Shown here in pieces: positions 1 to 6,273 of a stretch of 64,000 nucleotides of DNA. The position numbers and the translations under genes are program-made. The stretch comes from Litorivivens sp041624475. GTDB lineage: Bacteria > Pseudomonadota > Gammaproteobacteria > Pseudomonadales > Spongiibacteraceae. Location of the stretch: the NCBI RefSeq assembly GCF_041624475.1, contig NZ_JBFJUX010000012.1, forward strand, positions 1 through 64,000. The letters are read 5' to 3'. The first letter of the stretch is position 1. The number at the start of each line of letters is the position of its first letter. The notes beneath the pieces are model-generated. The model was given only the letters and a program-made list of their open reading frames with translations. It searched no databases and had not been told where the DNA came from.

Positions 1-79
1 CCTGTTTCCTGCTGTTCTTGCGTACTGGACAATTGAGCTCTCCGCTGACGTTTGACGCCACTATAGCGCGATTGAAAAG

Positions 80-156
80 TGGTGCCCCGGTCAGGATTCG
101 AACCTGAGACCTGTCCCTTAGGAGGGGACCGCGCTATCCAGCTGTGCCACCGGGGC
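80..156 (-). tRNA. tRNA-Arg (anticodon CCT)
   Basis: The minus strand folds as a 77-nt tRNA: 7-bp acceptor stem (GCCCCGG/CCGGGGC), an anticodon arm GTCCC-CTCCTAA-GGGAC giving anticodon CCT, a T arm TCAGG-TTCGAAT-CCTGA, discriminator A, and a genomically encoded CCA at the 3' end (plus-strand tgg at 80-82). It decodes AGG. It is a single tRNA, not part of an array. Confidence 0.96.
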
Positions 157-170
157 AGACAAAGGCGGCT

Positions 171-199
171 ATTCTAGCCTGTGTGACCTGCCAGTCCAA
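171..199 (-). promoter_or_regulatory. sigma70 promoter of tRNA-Arg(CCT)
   Basis: Reading the minus strand, a -35 TTGGAC (194-199) and a -10 TAGAAT (171-176) are separated by exactly 17 nt. The predicted start is near 164, about 8 nt before the mature tRNA 5' end at 156, which suits a tRNA gene with a very short leader. The promoter lies in the gap before the divergently transcribed glycosyltransferase gene. Confidence 0.8.
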
Positions 200-266
200 C
201 CACAGGCTTGGCAAACCCATACGCTCTCGCGATACTGCAGGCCGCAATACCCGCTTTGGAGAATCT

Positions 267-959
267 GTGAATCCAACCGTCTCTGTTGTTATGCCCGTTC
301 TGAACGAGGCCGACCGTCTGCAAAGTGCAGGCCGCTCTCTGGCGTCACTGCCAAACAGCGAGTGGATTGTGGTTGACGGTGGCAGTAACGATGACAGTGT
401 AAAAATCGCAGAGTCGATGGGTGCCAATGTCATTGTAAGCTCGCCGGGCCGCGCCCGGCAGATGAATACTGGCGCCAGTCTCGCCAGAGGTGACTACCTG
501 CTCTTCCTTCACGCTGACACCAGTCTACCCGGTGACTGGCAGCTGTGGCTGCGTGCGCTGGAATCCGTGGAGCCGCACTGGGGGTTTTTTCGTGTGGCGT
601 TGCAGCCTGCCGGCAAAGTGTTAGGTCTGGTAGCCGCTGCAATGAACCTGCGAAGTCGTCTGACGCGCGTTGCAACAGGGGACCAGGCTATTTTTGTGAA
701 GCGCTCCGTGTTTGAGGCGCTGTCGGGTTTTGCGGATATTCCGTTGATGGAAGATGTGGAAATCTCCAAGCGTCTTCGGCGTCAGGCTCCGCCGATGATC
801 TGGCCGACGCCGGTGCATACCTCAAGCCGACGCTGGCGCAGGCACGGCATAGCAAGGACAGTTTTACTTATGTGGAGCCTGCGCCTGCAATACGTGCTTG
901 GCGTGTCTCCAACGATACTTTACCGACGCTACTACGGACCGACCCTTGAGCGAAAATAG
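267..959 (+). CDS. TIGR04283-type family 2 glycosyltransferase
   Basis: A 230-residue soluble GT-A-fold glycosyltransferase of the type often annotated as 'arsenosugar biosynthesis glycosyltransferase'. The N-terminus has the GT2 signature (VSVVMPVLNEADRL), then a DGGSNDDS loop and a HADT metal-binding motif around residues 83-86, and GDQAIFV in the acceptor region. The GTG at 267 is chosen as start: GGAGA (258-262) precedes it, and the open frame further upstream runs back into the tRNA gene and has no homology-like character. The downstream gene starts inside this one's 3' end, so the two are translationally linked; the TIGR04283/TIGR04282 pair recurs together in bacteria. The true sugar substrate is unknown, and the arsenosugar label is only a family name. 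Confidence 0.85.
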   Translation: MNPTVSVVMPVLNEADRLQSAGRSLASLPNSEWIVVDGGSNDDSVKIAESMGANVIVSSPGRARQMNTGASLARGDYLLFLHADTSLPGDWQLWLRALESVEPHWGFFRVALQPAGKVLGLVAAAMNLRSRLTRVATGDQAIFVKRSVFEALSGFADIPLMEDVEISKRLRRQAPPMIWPTPVHTSSRRWRRHGIARTVLLMWSLRLQYVLGVSPTILYRRYYGPTLERK

Positions 960-1578
960 TCGCATTGCCGTTTGTCTGTTTGCCAAGGCGCCCCTGCTCG
1001 GACGGGTAAAAACCCGGATGCAGCCGATGCTTACACCCTCAGAAAGCCTGGCCTTGCACTGCGATCTGTTGCGGCTGTGCTGTGACAATCTATCGTCGCT
1101 GGATCGAGACCGGTTTGAGCTGGAGCTGCACGTTACCGAGCGGAGTGAGTTTTTGATTGATCTTGCCAGCAGTCATGGGTTTTCAGTCAAAATCCAGAAA
1201 GGGGCGAATCTCGGGGCAAGAATGAGCCACGCCGTGCGTCAGAGTTTGATGCATCATCGCGCCGTGTTGCTGGTTGGCGCCGATTGTCCCTCAGTGGATG
1301 CGCCGCTGGTAGAGCGCGTCGGTGACAGCCTGCGGGATAATCAGGTAGTTATGGTTCCCGCGTTGGATGGCGGCTATGTTGCGCTGGGACTGACTGAATA
1401 CGCGCCTGAGTTGTTTTGCAATATACCTTGGGGAAATGAGACCGTGGCCCGGGAAACGGCGCAAAGGATTCAACAGCTGGGCTGGAGCGTTGAGTATTTT
1501 CCTGCAGAGGCGGATATTGACCGGCCGGACGATTTGAAATGCCTGCGGGGCAAACTGGATTTCTGGTCAGAGAGGTAA
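946..1578 (+). CDS. TIGR04282/DUF2064-type sugar (nucleotidyl/glycosyl)transferase
   Basis: About 210 residues with a nucleotide-diphospho-sugar transferase fold. Near the N-terminus is LFAKAPLLGRVKTRM, the P-loop-like motif of DUF2064; GADCPSVDAP in the middle supplies the metal-binding aspartate and DGGYVALG follows. It overlaps the preceding glycosyltransferase by 14 nt, in the order typical of this pair. The start is uncertain: TTG at 946 places the conserved core 6 residues from the N-terminus, while TTG at 898 would add 16 residues that look unrelated. There are no membrane segments. The product is unproven; the family name links it to arsenosugar synthesis, but no arsM-like gene is nearby. 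Confidence 0.8.
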   Translation: MSENSRIAVCLFAKAPLLGRVKTRMQPMLTPSESLALHCDLLRLCCDNLSSLDRDRFELELHVTERSEFLIDLASSHGFSVKIQKGANLGARMSHAVRQSLMHHRAVLLVGADCPSVDAPLVERVGDSLRDNQVVMVPALDGGYVALGLTEYAPELFCNIPWGNETVARETAQRIQQLGWSVEYFPAEADIDRPDDLKCLRGKLDFWSER

Positions 1579-1583
1579 CAGCG

Positions 1584-2069
1584 TCAGGCTGCCGCGTATT
1601 CGCGTCGATACTGGTCCAGCCAGCCGCTGAACTGATTTTCGTTGAGGGGTTGATCCTGTTGCTTGGAGAAGCACTTGGCCCACAGGCGCCCGAGCTGCGC
1701 TGCATCGCAGGGTTGGGGCAATACGATGTCCTCGCGCTGGTAAATTAGCCACGCAATTGCGGTGGCATAGCTGAGATTCCAGCTCAATTCGCTGTCCGGA
1801 TCCTGCAGAAAGCGGTGTTGGCTGGCCAGGCCGCGCACTTTGCTGGCGAGATCGGGTTTGAACGCGAGATAGGTGTCCCAGATCTGACGGTGCTGTTCAG
1901 GTGTTATCTGGTAAATGCCCAGACCGGCGGCGTCTTTGTGAAGCGGGTTGAGCTGCGATTCCAGAGCAGCCGTTCCCAGCAGAAGCTCTTCGGCGACGTT
2001 AGAGTCGACCCCGAGGTAGCGCAAGGTGGGGCCAATTATCTGATCTCTAAGCTCGAATGCGTTCATCAT
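1584..2069 (-). CDS. lysozyme/transglycosylase-like protein of unknown role
   Basis: A 161-residue protein. The stretch around residues 31-55 (ALESQLNP followed by AAGLGIYQITP) resembles the SLT/lysozyme active-site region, in which a Glu after an Ala-Leu precedes a G-x-YQI turn. No signal peptide or membrane helix is visible, which is odd for a peptidoglycan hydrolase and is more like phage or tail-associated proteins, but no other phage gene is near. It is convergent with the sugar-transfer pair, with only 5 nt between stops. Two adjacent ATGs (2069 and 2066) could serve as start. Family assignment is by motif only. Confidence 0.55.
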   Translation of the reverse strand: MMNAFELRDQIIGPTLRYLGVDSNVAEELLLGTAALESQLNPLHKDAAGLGIYQITPEQHRQIWDTYLAFKPDLASKVRGLASQHRFLQDPDSELSWNLSYATAIAWLIYQREDIVLPQPCDAAQLGRLWAKCFSKQQDQPLNENQFSGWLDQYRREYAAA

Positions 2070-2420
2070 AGCTCGGGTTCTCCGCGCCAGAAGTCATCTG
2101 TTTGATACTGTCTATTCTTATGGACTTCAGCTTCCGCGAGTTTACTGCAACCTAGAAGCGTTAAATTTCCGCTCCCTATGAATAGAAATAGTGCAATTTT
2201 CGCTCAATGTCAAAAAACTTTCACGATTTTAATGTATTAGACCACTTTATTCAGAGTAAATAGTGGAATGTACTGTAAGTGATTATACGCATTAACCTTG
2301 TGGTTCGAATGCGCTTGGTGCTAAGTTCTTGTTTTATAATCATTACTCGACGCAAGTAAAACGCAGGCCGAAACCGCGCACAGTGCGCATTTTGCAAATG
2401 TATCAGGAGAGAGCTAGCGC
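2070..2420. other. AT-rich intergenic region between divergent genes
   Basis: About 350 nt without a convincing gene. It is clearly richer in A+T than its flanks, as expected for divergent promoters. On the plus strand a perfect TATAAT lies at 2335-2340, but the best -35 candidate (TTGGTG, 2315-2320) is only 14 nt away, so the plus promoter for the gene at 2421 is tentative. No hairpin with a U-tract was seen. Confidence 0.5.
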
Positions 2421-3740
2421 ATGACAGATACGGGAGTGGTTCTGCCTTGGTGGCTGCTCAGCCTGTTTGCCGGCGTGTTGCTGACGGTATGCGTGTGGCG
2501 TCAGGACAGTCTGCGCCGTTGGTGCTCGCAGCGCCTGTTGGGCTCATCAGAGCGGCTGTTGCTCTGGTCCAATCGCCTGGAGTTGCATCTGGCGCGCCTG
2601 AAAATACGCACCGATGAAGCCTTTTCCTCCTTAGCCGGCTACCTGGCAGCGATGCGTTATCAGATGGCTGTGATCGACTTCAATCGTCTGTTGATTACCC
2701 GTTGGCAGCGCGTCGAAAGATTGTGCGCAGACAGTGACGGATTGATCGCCCGCGCCGGACAGGAGCTGGAAACTGCTCGTTCGGAGCGTCCAGACGCACC
2801 GGAGTGGGTAGTGGCCGCCGATGCCATCGGTAAGCTGCCGGCGGGCAATACCCAGCCGGCCACGTCGAAAATTCTCGAGGCCATGCTGGATGCGGCTAAA
2901 ACCCAGCACGAGGAAGCCTTGCGGGAGTTTCGCTGGGCGGCGGCTGTGCGCGGCCGGGCCTTGCTCGCCAGTGCCGCTTACTGGCGCAAGCTGAATGCCC
3001 GATTGGAGGCGATCGAGGCGTATTGGTGTGATATTCGCAACAAAGCGCAGCATATCGCCCGGGCCAGCGCCTCTACCCAGCGGTCAGAGAGCGAATCCCG
3101 ACGGCGTCGCATTTTGCGCGGGGTGGGCAATGGTGTGATTACCACGCTTTTGCTGGCGGTCTCCTGCTGGTTGACGGTGTATTTGCTGGGTAGCTTTCAG
3201 CAGGCTTTGGCTGGACAGGTGGCCGGCTGGTTGTCTGCCTGGTCGGCGCTATATCTGGTAGGTCTGTTGTTGCTTGGTGCGACGATTATTTCTGCCCTGC
3301 GCTGCTCGGATGTATTTCCCAGTGTTGCGGAGCTTCCCGCGCGTTGGCGTCGCAGTCTATCGGTGCTGGGTTTGGCGCTGCTGGCGGCGATCAGTGTCAC
3401 CAGCATGCAGTTGCCGGTGGCGCAGGCGACAAGTGCATTGCTGACTGCAGGCTGGAGCGAGGGCAGTGCCCGATGGATGGCCGGCGTGCTGTTTCTGCTG
3501 CCAGCGCTGGTTGCCAGTCAACTCTGTTTACTTGCGCACTGGCTGCGCTCGACCAGGCCCTTGTCGCTGCTGGCGCTGGAGCTGGTCATAAAAACGCTGA
3601 CCGCGGTATTGAAATGCCTGCACTGGCTGGCCTGTGCCGGATATCGGCTGGTGGCACCGAAGGGGCAAATCTCCTTGCCTGACGCCAGTGGTGAGCCGAT
3701 CAAGCTGGTGGCAGACAATTCAGGCAAGCGCGCGAGTTAA
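2421..3740 (+). CDS. unrecognised polytopic membrane protein with long helical cytoplasmic segment
   Basis: A 439-residue protein with a good ribosome site (AGGAG at 2405-2409). One hydrophobic segment lies at about residues 8-26, followed by roughly 200 residues of charged, Ala/Arg/Glu-rich helical sequence that may form a coiled coil. Four further hydrophobic helices follow near 233-255, 268-290, 308-330 and 352-372, with another weakly hydrophobic stretch near 380-402. No catalytic motif is recognisable. The layout (anchor, helical stalk, C-terminal membrane bundle) recalls mechanosensing or scaffold proteins, but that is only an analogy. It stands alone and converges with yciH, overlapping its end by 4 nt. 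Confidence 0.75.
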   Translation: MTDTGVVLPWWLLSLFAGVLLTVCVWRQDSLRRWCSQRLLGSSERLLLWSNRLELHLARLKIRTDEAFSSLAGYLAAMRYQMAVIDFNRLLITRWQRVERLCADSDGLIARAGQELETARSERPDAPEWVVAADAIGKLPAGNTQPATSKILEAMLDAAKTQHEEALREFRWAAAVRGRALLASAAYWRKLNARLEAIEAYWCDIRNKAQHIARASASTQRSESESRRRRILRGVGNGVITTLLLAVSCWLTVYLLGSFQQALAGQVAGWLSAWSALYLVGLLLLGATIISALRCSDVFPSVAELPARWRRSLSVLGLALLAAISVTSMQLPVAQATSALLTAGWSEGSARWMAGVLFLLPALVASQLCLLAHWLRSTRPLSLLALELVIKTLTAVLKCLHWLACAGYRLVAPKGQISLPDASGEPIKLVADNSGKRAS

Positions 3741-4078
3741 CCGCCCGCGAGCTTAACGGTAAAACCCTCTTTCTCCAGCAGGGGTTTCAGGGCAACACGC
3801 TGATCGCCTTGAAATTCCAGTACTCCCGCTTTCAGGCTGCCGCCGGTGCTGAGTTTCTGGCGCAGGCTTTTGGCCAGCACTTTAAGATCTTTTTCCGGCA
3901 GCGGGATGCCCGTCACCAGAGTGACGCCCTTGCCCTTGCGCCCTTTGGTTTCTCGTTGAATGCGCACGATTCCGTCGCCAGTCGGCAATGACTGGTTTTC
4001 ACGACAGCTGCATTGGGCTGCGGGCTGATTACAGCCCGGGCAGATGCGGCCTTGATCCGTTGAATAAACACGACTCAT
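3737..4078 (-). CDS. yciH: SUI1/YciH-type translation factor
   Basis: A 113-residue eIF1-like protein of the YciH family, which binds the small ribosomal subunit and influences start-codon fidelity. The N-terminus carries a CxGC...CxC cysteine cluster (CPGCNQPAAQCSC), and the SUI1 core follows (VRIQRETKGRKGKGVTLVTG, then KLSTGGSLKAGVLEFQGDQR). Length and order match the bacterial family. GGGAG about 9 nt before the ATG supports the start. It is divergent from slyX with very little spacer, so both must be driven from about 50 nt of DNA. Confidence 0.93.
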   Translation of the reverse strand: MSRVYSTDQGRICPGCNQPAAQCSCRENQSLPTGDGIVRIQRETKGRKGKGVTLVTGIPLPEKDLKVLAKSLRQKLSTGGSLKAGVLEFQGDQRVALKPLLEKEGFTVKLAGG

Positions 4079-4098
4079 ATTCTTGACTCCCTCAGCTC

Positions 4099-4106
4099 AG
4101 TATAAT
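4099..4106. promoter_or_regulatory. candidate shared -10 elements for yciH and slyX
   Basis: The sequence agtataat reads TATAAT on the plus strand (4101-4106, toward slyX) and TATACT on the minus strand (4099-4104, toward yciH), so the two -10 hexamers overlap. No well-spaced -35 is visible for either (TTGACT at 4083-4088 is only 12 nt from the plus -10). Confidence 0.4.
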
Positions 4107-4131
4107 GACTGCCAATGTGGAGGAATGCTTG

Positions 4132-4353
4132 TTGAAAACACCAGAAGTAGAGGGCCTGTTGCAGGATCTGCAATCGCGCTATGCCTTTCAGGAAGATCTG
4201 CTGAACAGCCTGAACGCGACCGTTGTGGCGCAGGGGCGTCAGATCGAGCAGTTACAGCGCCAGTGTCAGCATCTGCAGCAGGTTATTCGTGGGATGGCGG
4301 AGGACGTTGAGCAAATGCGGCCGGCGACAAACGAGCGCCCGCCGCACTATTGA
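4132..4353 (+). CDS. slyX: SlyX family protein
   Basis: A small coiled-coil protein of about 73 residues. The core 'LQSRYAFQEDLLNSLN' and the C-terminal PPHY are the hallmarks of SlyX; its biochemical role is unknown. TTG at 4132 is preferred: GGAGG (4119-4123) sits 8 nt before it and the resulting N-terminus matches the length of the E. coli protein exactly. The ATG at 4105 lies inside a probable -10 box and has no ribosome site. Confidence 0.88.
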   Translation: MKTPEVEGLLQDLQSRYAFQEDLLNSLNATVVAQGRQIEQLQRQCQHLQQVIRGMAEDVEQMRPATNERPPHY

Positions 4354-4758
4354 TCAGTTTCCGTTTACAGTCCGCACATCTTCAGCCTGGGCACCTTTCT
4401 CGCCCTGCGTGAGCACAAACTCAACCTGCTGACCTTCCTGCAGGCTGCGACGCCCTTTGCCGCGAATAGAGCGGAAATGAACAAAGACATCGTCACCATT
4501 GTCGCGCGTGATAAAACCAAAGCCTTTATTGGCGTTAAACCATTTCACCTTGCCTGTCTCGCGCTGAGGCGTCATTTTTTCCAGCGCAACCGGCAGCCAG
4601 GGGCTGACCAGGAAGGACGTCAGACTAACCAGGAAAAAGCCGGCAAAGCTTGAAAGCAGGGATGCGTCAAAGGTTGGGGTGTCGGCGCTGAGCAGGGCGA
4701 GCGCGGTAGCGATGGCGCCGAGTACAGTGGCGGCCAGAAGTTTAGTGATAAATACCAT
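4354..4758 (-). CDS. membrane-anchored cold-shock-domain protein
   Basis: A 134-residue protein. Residues 5-24 and 37-56 are two hydrophobic helices; residues 66-130 form a complete cold-shock domain with RNP1 (KGFGFI, 78-83) and RNP2 (VFVHF, 91-95). The domain is close in sequence to the free-standing cold-shock protein encoded 1 kb away, so it probably arose from such a protein. The fusion would tether a single-strand nucleic-acid binder to the inner membrane with the domain in the cytoplasm. GAGAG just before the ATG supports the start. It is convergent with slyX, with no gap between the two stops. Confidence 0.88.
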   Translation of the reverse strand: MVFITKLLAATVLGAIATALALLSADTPTFDASLLSSFAGFFLVSLTSFLVSPWLPVALEKMTPQRETGKVKWFNANKGFGFITRDNGDDVFVHFRSIRGKGRRSLQEGQQVEFVLTQGEKGAQAEDVRTVNGN

Positions 4759-4861
4759 AGGTCTCTCTGTAAATACTCATTTAAATCATGGTGTTAGCAC
4801 ACAAGCGCAGGAATGAAGGCGCTGTGAGGCGCAAAAGTTTACCACGTCAACGAGAGAGGCT

Positions 4862-5689
4862 CTATTGGGATTGCAGTTTACTGAGCCCAAAGCGCCTGCT
4901 GAGCATGCGATCCAGCAGTCGGTGAGGCAAAAGGCTCAGGTTGTAAAGCTGGTGCACACCGGCCGCTACTTTGACGTAGGGTTGATCCGGTTTTGCCAGC
5001 GCAGTCTGGAGGATCTTGCGGGCGACCTGGTCCGCAGGGCTGCCGTTTTTCTGGGACAGCTCGGCCCGTTCCTGAATGTACTCGACAATTCTGTTGTAAC
5101 GGGACTGGGGGGAGAAGGTGCGATCCAACTGCTGCCGCGCGGTTTTGCCAAAATCGCTGCGAATTCCGCCCGCCATAACGCACTGGACTTTGACGCCGAA
5201 GGGGGCCAGCTCGCGGCGCAGGGCATCATTGAGGCTGTGCAGGGCGCTCTTTGAAGCACAATAGCTGCCGGCGAAGGGCGTCGTGAGGTGGGCGGAAACG
5301 CTGCCGATATTGACAATCGTGCCTTGAGTTTCAATCAGTTGCGGTAGCAGGGCCTGGGCCAGCGCCAGCGGGGCCACGGTGTTGGTGTGCAGCTGTTGCT
5401 GCAGAACTTTCCAGTGCAGTTCTGCCACCGGCCCCATCTGGCCGTAGCCGGCGTTGTTAATCAGCAGAGAGACCGGCCCTGCCAGTTGCTGCCAGCCCTC
5501 GGTTTCGCGGGCAAAGCTATCCGGATCATCGAGATTCAGGGCTACCTTGATGAGGTTCGGGTGTTCCAGCGAGATGCGTGAGGGGTCGCGAGAGGTGGCG
5601 ATAACCCGAAAGTCGCGTTTGAGTAATTCTTCAGCGAGTGCCAGGCCAAGCCCGGCGCTGGCGCCGGTCACCAATGCGGTTTGTGTCAT
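4862..5689 (-). CDS. short-chain dehydrogenase/reductase (classical SDR)
   Basis: A 275-residue NAD(P)-dependent oxidoreductase. The N-terminal nucleotide motif is TGASAGLGLAL, followed by NNAGYG near residue 80, a catalytic Ser (GSVSAHLTTPF) and the active-site YCASKSAL near residue 143. The basic residues following the second strand (SRDPSR) suggest NADPH use. The substrate cannot be read from the sequence; long-chain carbonyl or lipid substrates are common in this subgroup. It lies 68 nt downstream of the cold-shock gene and may be read through from it. Confidence 0.9.
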   Translation of the reverse strand: MTQTALVTGASAGLGLALAEELLKRDFRVIATSRDPSRISLEHPNLIKVALNLDDPDSFARETEGWQQLAGPVSLLINNAGYGQMGPVAELHWKVLQQQLHTNTVAPLALAQALLPQLIETQGTIVNIGSVSAHLTTPFAGSYCASKSALHSLNDALRRELAPFGVKVQCVMAGGIRSDFGKTARQQLDRTFSPQSRYNRIVEYIQERAELSQKNGSPADQVARKILQTALAKPDQPYVKVAAGVHQLYNLSLLPHRLLDRMLSRRFGLSKLQSQ

Positions 5690-5757
5690 GCGTACCTCAG
5701 TAGACAGGGGCTAAGCTGCCTACCATAACGCGTTGTGTTGCAGGGGTGAATACGAGC

Positions 5758-5967
5758 TCAGATTTTGAGGACGTCTTCTGCCTGAAAGCCCTTGGGGCCT
5801 TCAACCAGATTGAATTCTACCGTCTGCCCCTCATCCAGGGTTTTGTAGCCATCACCTCGAATAGAGCGGAAATGAACGAATACGTCATCGCCGCCTTCCT
5901 GGGTGATAAAGCCAAAACCCTTGGCGTTGTTGAACCATTTGACGGTACCGGTCATGCGGTCACTCAT
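5758..5967 (-). CDS. cold-shock protein (CspA family)
   Basis: A 69-residue single cold-shock-domain protein that binds single-stranded RNA/DNA and acts as an RNA chaperone. It contains TGTVKWFNNAKGFGFIT with RNP1 (KGFGFI) and RNP2 (VFVHF). The start at 5967 gives the normal family length and has GGAGA 7 nt upstream. An in-frame extension to 6039 is unlike the family and has no ribosome site. The leader upstream is unusually long. Confidence 0.95.
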   Translation of the reverse strand: MSDRMTGTVKWFNNAKGFGFITQEGGDDVFVHFRSIRGDGYKTLDEGQTVEFNLVEGPKGFQAEDVLKI

Positions 5968-6273
5968 GGGACTTCTCCAGATAGCATTCCCGCAGCCATA
6001 GGAACGCAGCGCGAGCAAAAGCACGCGGCACGGAATCAAAAGCGACGGGAGATTGGAGGCAGGAGTTACTGCCTACTACAGAAAGCCGAATATTGGCGTC
6101 GTTATTTTTATGATAGGGCACTGTGTCACAGACTAACGCTTGAATAACGCTTTCATACTATAACCCGTGCCGACGGCTGTCTACTGTCCAAAAAGCCTTT
6201 TTGAAACAGCATCTTACACATTCAAGAGCAGTGTAAACTTGCGCTGACGCCCGGTTGTAGCCAGCGCCAGTGC
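5968..6273 (-). other. long leader and promoter region of the cold-shock gene
   Basis: About 306 nt without a gene between the valS stop and the cold-shock start. The only promoter candidate for the cold-shock gene is at its far end, which implies a 5' untranslated leader of about 180 nt, comparable with the thermosensing leader of cspA. A weak hairpin just after valS (GCGCTG...CAGCGC, about 6239-6270) has no U-tract. Confidence 0.5.
6155..6183 (-). promoter_or_regulatory. candidate sigma70 promoter of the cold-shock gene
   Basis: On the minus strand TAGACA (6178-6183) and TAGTAT (6155-6160) are 17 nt apart. Initiation near 6148 would give a leader of about 180 nt before the ATG at 5967. Confidence 0.5.

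Noticed and set aside
6239..6270. valS terminator
   Set aside because: A GCGCTG/CAGCGC stem exists but with a long loop and no U-tract, so it is only noted in the leader entry.
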